From contig NC_008321.1 of assembly GCF_000014685.1 (NCBI RefSeq), positions 1-64,000 on the forward strand: a stretch of 64,000 bases of DNA. Reading direction: 5' to 3'. How positions within the stretch are numbered: position 1 is the stretch's first letter; each line of letters starts with the position of its first letter. The DNA comes from Shewanella sp. MR-4. Its GTDB lineage: Bacteria > Pseudomonadota > Gammaproteobacteria > Enterobacterales > Shewanellaceae. Below are positions 1 to 12,334 of this stretch, one piece after another. Under the pieces are notes generated by a model. It was not told where the DNA came from, ran no database searches, and saw only the letters and a list, made by a program, of their open reading frames with translations. A program made the translations under genes and the position numbers.

Positions 1-78
1 TTATTTTTTAAGGATAGCGATCATTGAGATCTCGCTATAGAATACACCTCTTTTTGATGATCTTTTGGGGATAACTTA
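1..78 (+). promoter_or_regulatory. dnaA upstream region
   Basis: This is the only part of the origin-proximal intergenic region in the window. It holds a 7-bp inverted repeat (arms 14-20 and 32-38) and a purine-rich GGGGATAAC just before the GTG start of dnaA that can serve as ribosome binding site. I do not see a convincing -35/-10 pair or a cluster of DnaA boxes here; the origin itself presumably lies to the left. Confidence 0.35.
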
Positions 79-1461
79 GTGGCGGTTTCACTTTGGCAAC
101 AATGTATCGGAAGACTGCAAGACGAGCTTTCTGCTCAGCAGTTCAGTATGTGGATCAGACCGTTACAAGCCGAAATGGATGGAGATACTTTGGTGCTTTA
201 TGCGCCTAACCGCTTCGTGCTCGATTGGGTTAGGGATAAATACATCAACATCATTAATCAGTTTTTTACTGAGCAAATGGGTAATGATGCACCTAAGTTA
301 CGCTTCGATATCGGTAGCCGTCCGTCAGCGAAAAAGCCTGAGCCAGCACCTGTTGCGGCTGTGCGTGTGCCTAATCCCCAAACCAAAGCCTCAGTAGGGA
401 CTTCATTTAATACTACTGAGCCTGTTGCCAATACCAATCATCGCAGCAATATCAATCCCACTTACCAATTCGATAACTTCGTCGAGGGTAAGTCTAACCA
501 ACTTGGCAAAGCGGCCGCACTACAAGTGGCTGAAAATCCAGGTGGTGCCTATAACCCACTGTTCCTTTATGGCGGTACGGGTTTAGGTAAGACCCACTTA
601 TTACATGCTGTGGGTAATGGCATCATTAAAAATAATCCTAATGCCAAGGTGGTTTACATGCATTCCGAGCGTTTTGTGCAAGACATGGTCAAAGCGCTAC
701 AAAACAATGCGATCGAAGAATTCAAACGTTACTACCGTAGTGTCGATGCGCTGTTTATCGACGATATTCAATTCTTTGCCAATAAAGACAGATCGCAGGA
801 AGAATTTTTCCATACCTTTAACGCGTTGCTTGAAGGTAATCATCAGATCATCCTGACATCGGATCGTTATCCTAAAGAGATCGACGGGGTAGAGGACAGA
901 TTAAAATCTCGTTTCGGTTGGGGCTTAACGGTTGCGATTGAGCCGCCAGAGCTCGAAACCCGTGTGGCGATTTTGATGCGTAAAGCCCAGGAGAGTGGTA
1001 TCAATCTCCCCGACGAAGTCGCCTTCTTTATTGCTAAGCGCTTACGTTCAAACGTTCGCGAGTTAGAAGGGGCGTTAAACCGCGTGATCGCCAACGCTAA
1101 CTTTACTGGCCGCCCAATAACGATTGATTTTGTGCGTGAAGCCCTGCGTGACCTCTTGGCACTGCAGGAAAAATTAGTCACTATAGACAACATTCAGAAA
1201 ACCGTAGCTGAATACTACAAAATCAAGATGGCTGATATGTTGTCTAAGCGTCGTTCGCGCAGTGTTGCGCGCCCTAGACAAGTGGCCATGGCGTTATCCA
1301 AAGAATTAACTAACCAGAGCTTGCCGGAAATTGGTGATGCCTTTGGTGGTCGAGATCACACCACAGTGTTACATGCCTGTCGTAAGATTGCTCAGCTACG
1401 GGAAGAGAGTCACGACATTAAAGAAGATTATGCTAACTTGATTAGAACCTTATCTTCTTAA
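79..1461 (+). CDS. dnaA: Chromosomal replication initiator DnaA
   Basis: DnaA binds DnaA boxes at oriC, melts the origin and recruits the helicase. The 460-residue length is typical. Visible parts are an N-terminal helicase-interaction domain (about 1-85), a variable linker, an AAA+ domain with Walker [10 protein letters not shown] (about 165-175) and Walker [10 protein letters not shown], and a C-terminal DNA-binding domain with the signature [15 protein letters not shown]. The start is GTG with GGGGATAAC upstream. It leads the classical dnaA-dnaN-recF-gyrB cluster, and dnaN follows after about 20 bp, which suggests co-transcription. Confidence 0.99.
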   Translation: MAVSLWQQCIGRLQDELSAQQFSMWIRPLQAEMDGDTLVLYAPNRFVLDWVRDKYINIINQFFTEQMGNDAPKLRFDIGSRPSAKKPEPAPVAAVRVPNPQTKASVGTSFNTTEPVANTNHRSNINPTYQFDNFVEGKSNQLGKAAALQVAENPGGAYNPLFLYGGTGLGKTHLLHAVGNGIIKNNPNAKVVYMHSERFVQDMVKALQNNAIEEFKRYYRSVDALFIDDIQFFANKDRSQEEFFHTFNALLEGNHQIILTSDRYPKEIDGVEDRLKSRFGWGLTVAIEPPELETRVAILMRKAQESGINLPDEVAFFIAKRLRSNVRELEGALNRVIANANFTGRPITIDFVREALRDLLALQEKLVTIDNIQKTVAEYYKIKMADMLSKRRSRSVARPRQVAMALSKELTNQSLPEIGDAFGGRDHTTVLHACRKIAQLREESHDIKEDYANLIRTLSS

Positions 1462-1481
1462 AATCAAGGAATTTGGACACT

Positions 1482-2582
1482 ATGAAATTTTCAATTGATA
1501 GGGACGCCCTATTAAAGCCGCTTCAATTGGTTTGTGGTGCGGTAGAAAGACGCCATAACTTGCCTATTTTGGCAAATCTCCTTGTAGAAGTTAGTGGTCA
1601 CTCACTCAAAATGACAGGTACTGACCTCGAAGTTGAGTTAGTGGGCCAGGCGGTCATTCATGGTGATATCGAAGAAGGTCGTACTACAGTTCCAGCTAAG
1701 AAGCTGTTAGACATAGTTAAATCCTTACCCGAGCAAAGCGAGCTTAAGGTCGAGCAACAAGATAACAAATGGTTGTTACGCTCTGGCCGTAGCCGTTTCT
1801 CGCTGGCAACCCTGCCCGCTGAAGAATACCCCAATGTGGAAGCCTTTCAGGCGGAAATCGAATTTACCCTTAAGCAAGGCGTGCTGAAGTCACTGATTGA
1901 TGCGACTCAGTTTTCGATGGCGAACCAAGACGTTCGTTACTATCTGAATGGTTTATTGCTCGAAACCGAAGGGAATGTGCTGCGCGCCATTGCTACCGAC
2001 GGTCATCGCTTAGCCTTAAGTCACAGAACCATAGATGCGCAATTACCTGAAAAACAAGTGATCGTGCCCCGTAAAGGCGTGATGGAAATGGCGCGTTTGT
2101 TGGAAGCCGATGATTTAGATATCGCTATTGCCATTGGTGATAATGCTATTCGTGCGACCACCAGCACCACAGTCTTTACCAGCAAATTAGTCGATGGTCG
2201 TTTCCCCGATTATCGCCGTGTGTTACCTAAGGGCGGTGATAAAATCGTTATCGCCAGCCGTAACCACTTCAAGCAAGCCTTAACCCGTGCTTCTATTTTA
2301 TCGAATGAGAAGTTTCGCGGTGTACGCATTCAGTTAGAAGCGGGATTACTGAAAATCACCGCCAATAACCCAGAGCAGGAAGAAGCGGAAGAAATCATCG
2401 ATGTGGATTACAACAATCAGCCACTCGAAATTGGTTTCAACGTCAGTTACTTATTGGATGTGCTAAACAACCTTAAGTCCGATGATGTACGTATCACCTT
2501 AATCGATGGTAACTCGAGTGCTTTATTGGAAAACCACCTGGAAGAAGATTCCATGTATGTGGTTATGCCGATGCGCTTATAG
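1482..2582 (+). CDS. dnaN: DNA polymerase III beta sliding clamp
   Basis: This is the ring-shaped processivity clamp that tethers DNA polymerase III and other enzymes to DNA. From the ATG at 1482 it gives 366 residues beginning MKFSIDRDALLKPLQ, the same length and start pattern as E. coli DnaN. The frame is open from a TTG at 1473, but CAAGGA at 1465-1470 is correctly spaced only for 1482. The C-terminus VVMPMRL is the conserved family ending. It sits 20 bp after dnaA and 160 bp before recF, with a hairpin in that gap. Confidence 0.99.
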   Translation: MKFSIDRDALLKPLQLVCGAVERRHNLPILANLLVEVSGHSLKMTGTDLEVELVGQAVIHGDIEEGRTTVPAKKLLDIVKSLPEQSELKVEQQDNKWLLRSGRSRFSLATLPAEEYPNVEAFQAEIEFTLKQGVLKSLIDATQFSMANQDVRYYLNGLLLETEGNVLRAIATDGHRLALSHRTIDAQLPEKQVIVPRKGVMEMARLLEADDLDIAIAIGDNAIRATTSTTVFTSKLVDGRFPDYRRVLPKGGDKIVIASRNHFKQALTRASILSNEKFRGVRIQLEAGLLKITANNPEQEEAEEIIDVDYNNQPLEIGFNVSYLLDVLNNLKSDDVRITLIDGNSSALLENHLEEDSMYVVMPMRL

Positions 2583-2605
2583 TATTCCATTGCCTACTTT
2601 GTGCC

Positions 2606-2629
2606 ATACGCCGCTTTTTAGCGGCGTAT
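2606..2629. repeat. Hairpin between dnaN and recF
   Basis: A perfect 10-bp inverted repeat (ATACGCCGCT, loop TTTT, AGCGGCGTAT) begins 24 bp after the dnaN stop. No U-tract follows, so it looks like an mRNA processing or stability hairpin, or a partial attenuator, more than a full intrinsic terminator. Confidence 0.6.
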
Positions 2630-2743
2630 ATGTCTTCAAGCCTTATCCTTTGTTGCCTTATTTACTCGGATGGATGTGAATTGCGGTATGATGACTGTTC
2701 TGAGTCTTGGCCTAAGCCGTCGATGCGGTTTGATGAGTAACGC

Positions 2744-3826
2744 ATGAGTCTTATCCGTCTTAATATTGATTCTTTTCGCAATATTCAATTGGCGCAACTG
2801 AGCCCTAGTTCTGGGATCAATCTTATTTATGGCCAAAATGGCAGTGGCAAAACCAGCATACTCGAGGCTATTTACTTTCTCGGAATGGGGCGTTCGTTTC
2901 GCAGTCATTTATCCCAACGGGTGATCAATAACGAACAGGATAAGTTAACCCTGTTTGCGACCTTAAATTTGCCCCGTGGCGACAGTAAAATCGGCTTGCG
3001 ACGTTTCCGGAGTGGCGAAACCGAAGTCAAAATCGACGGGGAAAAGGTGAAACGGCTATCGACCTTAGCCGAAACTTTACCTATCCAAGTGATCACGCCG
3101 GAAAGCTTTTCGCTCCTGTTTGAAGGACCTAAATCCCGTCGACAGTTTATCGATTGGGGCGCCTTTCATTCTGATCCACAGTTTTATGCGGCATGGGTGA
3201 ATGTAAGACGGGTGCTAAAGCAACGAAATCAATTGCTTAGAAATAACTCTTCCTATGATCAAATCCAATATTGGGATCGGGAGTTTGTCCGTTATACCGA
3301 GCAGGTCACAGAAATACGAAACCGTTATGTAGACTCGTTAAATGAGCTACTTAAGGGTATAATCGGGGAGTTTTTACCGCAGGTAGATGTTAAGGTTTCA
3401 TTTACCCGCGGCTGGGATAGCAAAACGGATTTTGCACAACTTCTCGAATCCCAATATCCCAGAGATTTGGCTACGGGTCATACCGTCAGCGGTCCCCATA
3501 AAGCTGACCTCAGACTTCGTGTAGGTAGTTTACCGGCGCAGGATGCCCTGTCCCGTGGTCAATTGAAATTATTAGTCTGTGCACTGCGTATTGCACAGGG
3601 AAAGTTGCTCAAACAACAAATAGATAAACACAGTATTTATCTTGTGGATGATCTTCCATCCGAGTTGGATGCACAGCATAGGCAGCTATTGCTTAAGCAG
3701 CTAGTGGACACAGGTGCGCAAGTGTTTGTCACTGCCATTGAGCCTGCAGCAATAGTCGATTCGTTACACACGCCTCCCAGTAGGATGTTCCATGTGGAAC
3801 AGGGACGTGTAACGGTAATTGAATAA
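2744..3826 (+). CDS. recF: DNA replication/repair protein RecF
   Basis: RecF is an SMC-like ABC ATPase that loads RecA at single-strand gaps together with RecO and RecR. The 360-residue protein has Walker [10 protein letters not shown] near residue 30, an ABC signature [13 protein letters not shown] in the last third, and Walker [12 protein letters not shown]. It is third in the replication cluster, and gyrB begins 16 bp after its stop. Its last codons, encoding MFHVEQ, contain a parS-like palindrome, so this stretch carries both protein and DNA-site information. Confidence 0.98.
   Translation: MSLIRLNIDSFRNIQLAQLSPSSGINLIYGQNGSGKTSILEAIYFLGMGRSFRSHLSQRVINNEQDKLTLFATLNLPRGDSKIGLRRFRSGETEVKIDGEKVKRLSTLAETLPIQVITPESFSLLFEGPKSRRQFIDWGAFHSDPQFYAAWVNVRRVLKQRNQLLRNNSSYDQIQYWDREFVRYTEQVTEIRNRYVDSLNELLKGIIGEFLPQVDVKVSFTRGWDSKTDFAQLLESQYPRDLATGHTVSGPHKADLRLRVGSLPAQDALSRGQLKLLVCALRIAQGKLLKQQIDKHSIYLVDDLPSELDAQHRQLLLKQLVDTGAQVFVTAIEPAAIVDSLHTPPSRMFHVEQGRVTVIE
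3786..3801. promoter_or_regulatory. parS-like site 1 (inside recF 3' end)
   Basis: TGTTCCATGTGGAACA differs from the perfect palindrome TGTTCCACGTGGAACA, present three times further on, by one central base. ParB proteins recognise GTTxCACGTGxAAC-type sites near the origin. It lies in the last codons of recF. Confidence 0.65.
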
Positions 3827-3833
3827 CCATTGA

Positions 3834-6280
<2,447 letters not shown>

Positions 6281-6298
6281 ATATCGTTAGTGATTGAT

Positions 6299-6327
6299 AA
6301 AAAGGGAAAGCTTAGCTTTCCCTTTTT
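6299..6327 (+). terminator. Rho-independent terminator of gyrB
   Basis: A perfect 13-bp stem (AAAAAGGGAAAGC, loop TTA, GCTTTCCCTTTTT) ends in a T-run and lies between gyrB and the convergent glutathione-transferase gene. A-runs and T-runs flank it symmetrically, so it can serve both directions. Confidence 0.93.
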
Positions 6328-6340
6328 GTTTTATTGCAAC

Positions 6341-6997
6341 CTATCTATCAACACCTGCCTCGTCGGCGTCCACTATTTCAGTTTCGGCTTTAGCGGCTTG
6401 TATCCAGGCCTGCATTTCTGGCTGGCTCACGATAAATTCCATATAGGCTCGACTCGCTTGGGAGACTTCAATCTCATAGGTGAAGAAGCGCATCACAACC
6501 GGCGCAAACATCATATCGGCTATCGACCATTTGCCAAATAACCAAGTGCCTTGGGTGGTGGCAAACTCTGCCATTTGCTGTGACCATATATTGTCGATGC
6601 GGGCAATATCCTGCAACACGGCAGAGCTTAATTCGACATAACGATGGGCACGGATATTCATCGGCAGGGCATTTCGCAGGGCATGAAAGCCTGAATGCAT
6701 TTCACAGGCGAAGGAGCGAGCCTTCGCTTTTTGTTTCGGGTCTTGTGGCCAGGCAGAACCTGAAAGATAAGTATCGTTGATATATTCGCAAATCGACAGC
6801 GAATCCCAAACCGTAATATTTCCATCGATGAGAGTTGGAACTTTTAAGGTAGGCGAAATGGATTTGAGCCGCTGATAAAAGCTATCGGTATCGAGCTGTA
6901 ATAGGATTTCATCGAACTGAATACCTGATTTTGCAGCCATTAACCAAGCGCGGAGTGACCAACTAGAGTAGTTTTTATTGCCAATATAGAGTTCCAT
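6341..6997 (-). CDS. Glutathione S-transferase family protein
   Basis: This is a cytosolic GST-fold protein, likely conjugating glutathione to a small electrophile; the substrate is unknown. From ATG 6997 it has 218 residues. It has an N-terminal thioredoxin-like half (MELYIGNKNYSSWSLRAWL, with SSW in the active-site loop and VPTLIDG plus DSLSICEYI in the glutathione site) and an all-helical C-terminal half. The frame is open to a TTG at 7030, but AGGAAGGTGAAA fits 6997. It diverges from a LysR regulator with an operator between them, so that regulator is the likely controller. Confidence 0.88.
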   Translation of the reverse strand: MELYIGNKNYSSWSLRAWLMAAKSGIQFDEILLQLDTDSFYQRLKSISPTLKVPTLIDGNITVWDSLSICEYINDTYLSGSAWPQDPKQKAKARSFACEMHSGFHALRNALPMNIRAHRYVELSSAVLQDIARIDNIWSQQMAEFATTQGTWLFGKWSIADMMFAPVVMRFFTYEIEVSQASRAYMEFIVSQPEMQAWIQAAKAETEIVDADEAGVDR

Positions 6998-7074
6998 TTT
7001 CACCTTCCTGTTTGGGGTTGTGTTTATCAATATAGGCGCTTGTACTTTGCATGACTAACGAATAGATTTGATGT

Positions 7075-7099
7075 TATCTATCAGCAAAATGAATAGATA
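7075..7099. promoter_or_regulatory. LysR-type operator (T-N11-A palindrome)
   Basis: A perfect 7-bp inverted repeat, TATCTAT-N11-ATAGATA, lies between the divergent GST-like gene and the LysR gene and ends 21 bp before the LysR start. The T-N11-A layout is the classical LysR-family recognition form, so both auto-repression and control of the GST-like gene are plausible. Confidence 0.75.
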
Positions 7100-7120
7100 G
7101 ACTGACATCAGATAGGAAAC

Positions 7121-7972
7121 ATGATGGATATAGAAGCGCTGCGCAGCTTTGTGGCATTTGTCGATACCGGGAGTTTTACCCGCGCGGCAATGCAAACCTA
7201 TAAGACTCAATCTGCCGTCAGTATGCAAATGAAGCGCTTAGAGCAAGAGCTGGGAAAAACGCTCTTTGTAAAAGAGGGGCGAAACTTAGTCTTATCTACC
7301 GAAGGCCAACGTTTTGGCTTATACGCTAAGCAATTACTGCAACTACACGATGAGACTGTCACAACCATTAAGCAGACTCAAGTCGGCACGCAATTGCATT
7401 TAGGTTGTCCCGATGACTATGCCGAATCCGTGTTACCGCGGATAGTGGCGTTGTTACATGGTCACATTAAGCAACTCGATCTTCAAATTACTTGCGCCTC
7501 AAGCCAAAAGCTGCGGATCATGCTGGATACCGGGCAACTCGATGCGGCGATAGTGACTCGTTTGCCCGAGTCCGATGAAGGCTACTTATTACAAACCTCG
7601 AAAGGCGTTTGGGTGAGCGCGAGTGGTTCGAACTTGAGTGATGCCGATCCGTTACCCATAGCGCTTTTCCAAAAGGATTGTAAATTCCATATTGCGGCGT
7701 TAGATGGATTGATGAAGCAAGATAGGCATTATCAGTTGTTGGCCTGTAGCAGCAGTGCTGCGGCTCTTAAAGCGATAGTGGCTAAGGATTTGGCTATTAG
7801 TGCCATGGCTGAATGCAGTGTATCGGCATCACTGAATATTATTGATTCTGAAACACTTCCACCCTTGCCTGTGGTCGCCGTCGCACTGGTTATTTCCGCT
7901 AAAGCTTACTCACCCATAAATGCGGAGTTGGCCAAGCAAATTGCGCGGGGCTATCAAAGCTACTTGGAATAA
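7121..7972 (+). CDS. LysR-family transcriptional regulator
   Basis: This is a 283-residue LysR-type regulator. It has an N-terminal winged helix-turn-helix (about 1-60: EALRSFVAFVDTGSFTRAA, then TQSAVSMQMKRLEQELGKTLF) and a substrate-binding-like effector domain from about 90. The start ATGATG follows GATAGGAAAC. It is divergent from the GST-like gene with a T-N11-A palindrome between, so the target is probably that gene and itself. The effector is not evident. A parS-like site directly follows its stop codon. Confidence 0.93.
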   Translation: MMDIEALRSFVAFVDTGSFTRAAMQTYKTQSAVSMQMKRLEQELGKTLFVKEGRNLVLSTEGQRFGLYAKQLLQLHDETVTTIKQTQVGTQLHLGCPDDYAESVLPRIVALLHGHIKQLDLQITCASSQKLRIMLDTGQLDAAIVTRLPESDEGYLLQTSKGVWVSASGSNLSDADPLPIALFQKDCKFHIAALDGLMKQDRHYQLLACSSSAAALKAIVAKDLAISAMAECSVSASLNIIDSETLPPLPVVAVALVISAKAYSPINAELAKQIARGYQSYLE

Positions 7973-7988
7973 GGTTTCACGTGAAACA
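7973..7988. promoter_or_regulatory. parS-like site 2
   Basis: GTTTCACGTGAAAC (7974-7987) is a perfect palindrome and matches the widely conserved ParB parS core. It starts two bases after the LysR stop codon. The flanks are G and A, so the outer pair is not palindromic. Confidence 0.8.
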
Positions 7989-8127
7989 ATTTAATGATCT
8001 AACGCAGCCTTAAGCTTGAGGGCATATACTAAAACGGCGCGTTATACGAATAGCCTCGCATATCAAAGACAATGGACTGATAATCTATGCTGGCTCGGTA
8101 ACCACCATTCTTATAGGTTAGGATATT

Positions 8128-9171
8128 TTGATTAAGTCCATATTTAATAAAATCTTTAATATTCGTGAACAGACTATTCTTGAGCGGCCTAAAAGCTTTA
8201 GTCAAACCGATCTCAGCAAACCTGTAACGGCTGTCTCTGGTAAGCAACAGCCGGAAGAGCCGCAGGATACTTCTGTGAGTATTGACCTTGCGGCACTGTT
8301 TTACAGCCTGTTATTTCCGGCCAGAACTAAAGATGCTGGTGGCGTTGCCAATAACCTTGAACGGCGCGTCATGGCTGAAATAGAGCTCGCCTTAGCATCG
8401 CCACAAGTGATAGCCGAAAAAGTGCTGAAGCTTCCCTCAAAGGTTTTGGAATTAGACCGTAAATTAGCTGAGCCACAGTTTGATACTAAGGACTTGTTGG
8501 CGTTAATCGAGAAAGATCCCTTACTGAGCGTCGAAGTGCTTAAACTGTGTAACTCTCCGGCCTTTAAGCGTGGCGATCGAGAGGTAACAAGCTTGCAGCA
8601 GGCATTAGTGCAACTTGGCCGTGAACAGTTACGCCGCTTTGTGACGAGCTGCCTAGTACGAGAGATGCTAGATATTAAACCCATTTATTTTCGACGCTTT
8701 GGTGCCGAGATTTGGCGTCATTCGATGCAGGTAGCCTTTTTAACCAGTGAACTGAGTGAAGAAGATAGAGACACCGCATTCCTATTAGGATTACTGCATG
8801 ATGTGGGTAAGCTCGCCATCTTTAAAATGCTACTCGATGCCTTTGTACAAGCAGAACCTGGAGAGCAGCCAAATTCTTGGTTATTCCGACAAGTGATGAC
8901 AGCCAAATCACTCACGTTAAGTGCTTTGTTGGCAAAGCATTGGCAATTGCCAAGTACCTTTGAAACCGAGTTGGATAAATTAGCCCATGTCCACACTCGA
9001 CCAAATGAGGGGATTTCCGCAGTGGTTTGGCGCGCCAATATCATCAGTGAGATTTCGATGCTGCAGCAAGCGAGTAAATTACCTGCCGACATGCTGGGCA
9101 ACTTATTAGCCTTGGTTGGACTGGAGCCCGCTCAATTCGAAGCATTGCACGAAAAACTTCAGCAGTTTTAA
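8128..9171 (+). CDS. HDOD domain protein
   Basis: HDOD proteins are signalling factors with a degenerate HD-phosphohydrolase fold; the role here is unknown. The 347-residue protein has an N-terminal region of about 85 residues without a recognised domain. An HDOD domain follows from about residue 110 (LLSVEVLKLCNSPAF, TSLQQALVQLG) and retains an HD pair in LLGLLHDVGKLAIF. The start appears to be TTG at 8128, with GGTTAGGA six bases upstream; no ATG fits. It ends at a long bidirectional terminator shared with glyS. Confidence 0.85.
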   Translation: MIKSIFNKIFNIREQTILERPKSFSQTDLSKPVTAVSGKQQPEEPQDTSVSIDLAALFYSLLFPARTKDAGGVANNLERRVMAEIELALASPQVIAEKVLKLPSKVLELDRKLAEPQFDTKDLLALIEKDPLLSVEVLKLCNSPAFKRGDREVTSLQQALVQLGREQLRRFVTSCLVREMLDIKPIYFRRFGAEIWRHSMQVAFLTSELSEEDRDTAFLLGLLHDVGKLAIFKMLLDAFVQAEPGEQPNSWLFRQVMTAKSLTLSALLAKHWQLPSTFETELDKLAHVHTRPNEGISAVVWRANIISEISMLQQASKLPADMLGNLLALVGLEPAQFEALHEKLQQF

Positions 9172-9180
9172 TATATTGCA

Positions 9181-9219
9181 ACCAATAAAAAACGCGCTAA
9201 AAGCGCGTTTTTTATTGGT
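9181..9219. terminator. Bidirectional terminator, HDOD gene / glyS
   Basis: A perfect inverted repeat with 18-bp arms (9181-9198 and 9202-9219) surrounds a 3-nt loop, with a GC-rich core CGCGCT/AGCGCG flanked by six A and six T. It separates convergent genes, and each strand shows stem plus U-tract. Confidence 0.95.
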
Positions 9220-9234
9220 ACTCTAACGTGCGAC

Positions 9235-11301
9235 TTACTGAAGCAGAGAAATATCCGCAACATGTAAGAACTGCTCACGTAGGTTATTAAGCAGTGCTAA
9301 ACGGTTGTTTTTCAATGCTTCGTCATCCGCCATAACCATCACGTCTTCGAAGAACTGGTCAACACTTTCACGTAAGCTCGACAGCAGCGTTAATGCCTGT
9401 TGGTAATCTGCATTTGCAAACAGTGGAGCGAGTTGAGGTTGCAGTTCGGCAAGCTTAGCGGCTAATGCTTGTTCTGCGGCTTCGGCTAACAGAGCCGAAT
9501 TAATTGCTGTAGGTAATTCGCCTTCCACTTTCGCCAGAATGTTAGACACACGCTTATTCGCCGCTGCCAGAGCACTAGAGGCTTCTAAGCTTCTGAAGTG
9601 TGATACCGCATTGATACGGCTATCAAAATCAGCTGGGCGAGTTGGGCGACGTGCTAATACGGCGAGGATCACGTCAACATCGATACCTTTATCTTGGTAC
9701 CAAGCACGGAAACGCGCCATTAAGAACTCAAGCACTTCATCGCTTGCATTCGCGTTGCTTAAGTTAGTGCCATGGAGTTCTTGAGCCTTAGCAATTAGGG
9801 TCACTAAGTCCAGTGGCAACTTGTTCTCAACGATAATGCGTAGCACACCGATAGCGGCGCGGCGCAGTGCGAATGGGTCGGCAGCGCCCTTAGGTGCCTG
9901 ACCAATACCGAAGATACCGACTAAGGTGTCGAGTTTATCCGCTAAAGCTACTGCGCAAGATACCGCTGCTGTCGGAACCGTATCGCCAGAGAATTTTGGC
10001 TTGTATTGCTCTTCCATCGCCAAGGCTACGGCTTCAGTTTCACCGTCTAGACGGGCGTAATGCATGCCCATAGTGCCTTGAGTATCGGTAAACTCCATCA
10101 CCATATTGGTCATTAAGTCTGTTTTAGACAATAAACCAGCACGGGCGGCATCAACGGCGTTAGCGCCAGTTTGCTCGGCAATAAAGGCGGCTAGGGCAGA
10201 GATACGAGTGACTTTGTCTTTTAAGGTACCGAGTTGTTGTTGGAACAAGACGGTCTCAAGACTTGGTAAACGTGATTCCAGCGTGTGTTTTTTGTCGGTA
10301 TTGAAGAAGAACTCGGCGTCGGCCAAGCGTGGACGAACCACTTTCTCGTTACCCGCAATGATTTGCGCCGGATCTTTTGATTCGATGTTCGCGACAAAGA
10401 TGAAGTTTGGCAGTAACTTACCGGCTTCATCGAATACTGGGAAGTATTTCTGATCGCCCTTCATCGTATAAACCAAGGCCTCTGAAGGCACGTTCAAGAA
10501 CTTCTCTTCAAAGCTTGCGGTTAATACGACTGGCCATTCAACTAAAGAGGTGACTTCTTCCAGCAGGTCGTCTTCGATATCGGCGGTGCCACCAATCTTA
10601 GCGGCCGCTTTTTCCGCATCGGCTTTGATTAAGGCTTTACGGCTTTCGTAATCGGCGATGACTTTACCTTTTTCTTTCAGCAGTGTCAGGTAGTTGTCTG
10701 CATGGTCAAGCTCGAAGCCTGTCCCCATAAAGCGGTGGCCACGAACATTGCGTGCCGATTTAATGCCGAGTAATTCACCTTCGATTAACTCACTGCCTAA
10801 CAACATAGTGGCGGTGTGAACAGGGCGAATGAATTGTGTCTTGCTGCTTCCCCAGCGCATTGGCTTAGGAATAGGTAACTTATCTAAAGCACGTTGTGCC
10901 ATAGCAGCGATTAAGCTCTTGGTTTCAACGCCTTCGACTTTGGCGTTATAAACCAGCCATTCACCTTTGTCTGTCACTAAACGCTCAGCTTGGTCAACGG
11001 TAATACCGTTACCACGTGCCCAACCTTCAGCGGCTTTCGTTGGTTTACCTTCGGCATCGAAGGCTGAGCTGACAGCTGGGCCGCGTTTTTCAACGATTTT
11101 GTCCGCTTGAGCAATCGCTAGTTCAGTCACATTAATGGCTAGACGGCGGGGCGCAGCGTACCAAACAGCTGATTTAAAAGCTAAATCGGCTTTAGTTAAT
11201 TCTTCGGTAAAGTTCGCTAAGAAAGACTCAGCCAGTTTACGCAGCGCCTTTGGCGGCAATTCTTCAGTGCCTAACTCGATGAGTAAGTTTTCAAAATTCA
11301 T
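9235..11301 (-). CDS. glyS: Glycyl-tRNA synthetase beta subunit
   Basis: This is the beta subunit of the tetrameric alpha2beta2 glycyl-tRNA synthetase; it provides tRNA recognition, while the alpha subunit carries the active site. The 688-residue length is normal. The N-terminus [19 protein letters not shown] and internal blocks [11 protein letters not shown] and [15 protein letters not shown] are characteristic. A C-terminal HD-like and anticodon-binding-like region follows. The start ATG at 11301 has AGAGGTAACAC upstream. It lies 9 bp after glyQ in the same operon. Confidence 0.99.
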   Translation of the reverse strand: MNFENLLIELGTEELPPKALRKLAESFLANFTEELTKADLAFKSAVWYAAPRRLAINVTELAIAQADKIVEKRGPAVSSAFDAEGKPTKAAEGWARGNGITVDQAERLVTDKGEWLVYNAKVEGVETKSLIAAMAQRALDKLPIPKPMRWGSSKTQFIRPVHTATMLLGSELIEGELLGIKSARNVRGHRFMGTGFELDHADNYLTLLKEKGKVIADYESRKALIKADAEKAAAKIGGTADIEDDLLEEVTSLVEWPVVLTASFEEKFLNVPSEALVYTMKGDQKYFPVFDEAGKLLPNFIFVANIESKDPAQIIAGNEKVVRPRLADAEFFFNTDKKHTLESRLPSLETVLFQQQLGTLKDKVTRISALAAFIAEQTGANAVDAARAGLLSKTDLMTNMVMEFTDTQGTMGMHYARLDGETEAVALAMEEQYKPKFSGDTVPTAAVSCAVALADKLDTLVGIFGIGQAPKGAADPFALRRAAIGVLRIIVENKLPLDLVTLIAKAQELHGTNLSNANASDEVLEFLMARFRAWYQDKGIDVDVILAVLARRPTRPADFDSRINAVSHFRSLEASSALAAANKRVSNILAKVEGELPTAINSALLAEAAEQALAAKLAELQPQLAPLFANADYQQALTLLSSLRESVDQFFEDVMVMADDEALKNNRLALLNNLREQFLHVADISLLQ

Positions 11302-11310
11302 GTGTTACCT

Positions 11311-12216
11311 CTACTTACACATTGGGAAGCCAAGCGCTTCGCGTGCCTGATAATAGGATTCAGCAACGGCTTTAGCCATTGTACGAACGCGCAGGATATA
11401 ACGCTGACGTTCAGTCACTGAAATGGCGTGGCGTGCATCGAGCAGGTTGAAAGCATGCGAGGCTTTCATCACTTGCTCATAGGCTGGCAGAGGTAATGGT
11501 TTTTCAAGCGACAATAAGTGCTGACACATCTTTTCGCATTGATCGAACAGGGCAAACATAAAGTCTACGTCTGCGTGCTCAAAGTTATAGGTCGATTGCT
11601 CAACTTCGTTTTGGTGGAACACATCGCCGTAGGTGATGCGACCCATTGGGCCATCGGTCCATACGAGGTCGTATACGCTATCCACACCTTGGATATACAT
11701 GGCGAGACGCTCTAAACCGTAGGTGATCTCACCCGTGACAGGGCTACACTCTAAGCCGCCGACCTGTTGGAAGTAAGTAAACTGAGTCACTTCCATGCCG
11801 TTTAACCAGACTTCCCAACCCAGACCCCAAGCGCCGAGCGTTGGTGATTCCCAGTTGTCTTCTACAAAACGGATATCATGGATTTGTGTATCAATACCAA
11901 GAGCTTGCAGAGAACCTAAATAGAGTTCTTGGATATTATCCGGTGACGGTTTTAACACGACTTGGAATTGGTAGTAGTGCTGCAGACGGTTTGGGTTTTC
12001 ACCGTAACGGCCGTCGGTAGGGCGGCGCGATGGCTGCACATAGGCACTGCTCATTGGCTCAGGCCCTAGAGAGCGTAGGAAAGTTTGTGGGTGGAATGTA
12101 CCCGCACCGACTTCCATATCTAAAGGTTGAACGATTGCACAGCCTTGCTGCGCCCAATATTCCTGTAGGGTTAGAATGAAACCCTGAAATGTTTTTACGT
12201 CGTGTTTCGTCGTCAT
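11311..12216 (-). CDS. glyQ: Glycyl-tRNA synthetase alpha subunit
   Basis: This is the catalytic class II subunit that activates glycine and charges tRNA-Gly. The 301 residues begin [41 protein letters not shown] in two conserved blocks, followed by [25 protein letters not shown], which carries the class II motif 2 region. It is the first gene of glyQ-glyS and diverges from tag, with about 118 bp between the two starts. The Shine-Dalgarno match before the start is weak. Confidence 0.99.
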
Positions 12217-12334
12217 GTCTACTTGTCTACTGCCGTCAGCTTTAATAGAAAATGGTTTCGATTATACCTTGTAGATCTCTGCTTATGTAGGTTATTTTTT
12301 ACCTTCTTCGTTAAAACGTTAAGGTAGAGAGGCC

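Noticed and set aside
66..74. TGGGGATAA upstream of dnaA as a DnaA box
   Set aside because: It is one base from the TTATCCACA consensus on the other strand, but it overlaps the probable ribosome site and no second box is near.
8301..9101. Two 127-residue minus-strand frames within the HDOD gene
   Set aside because: They are antisense shadows with no independent start signal.
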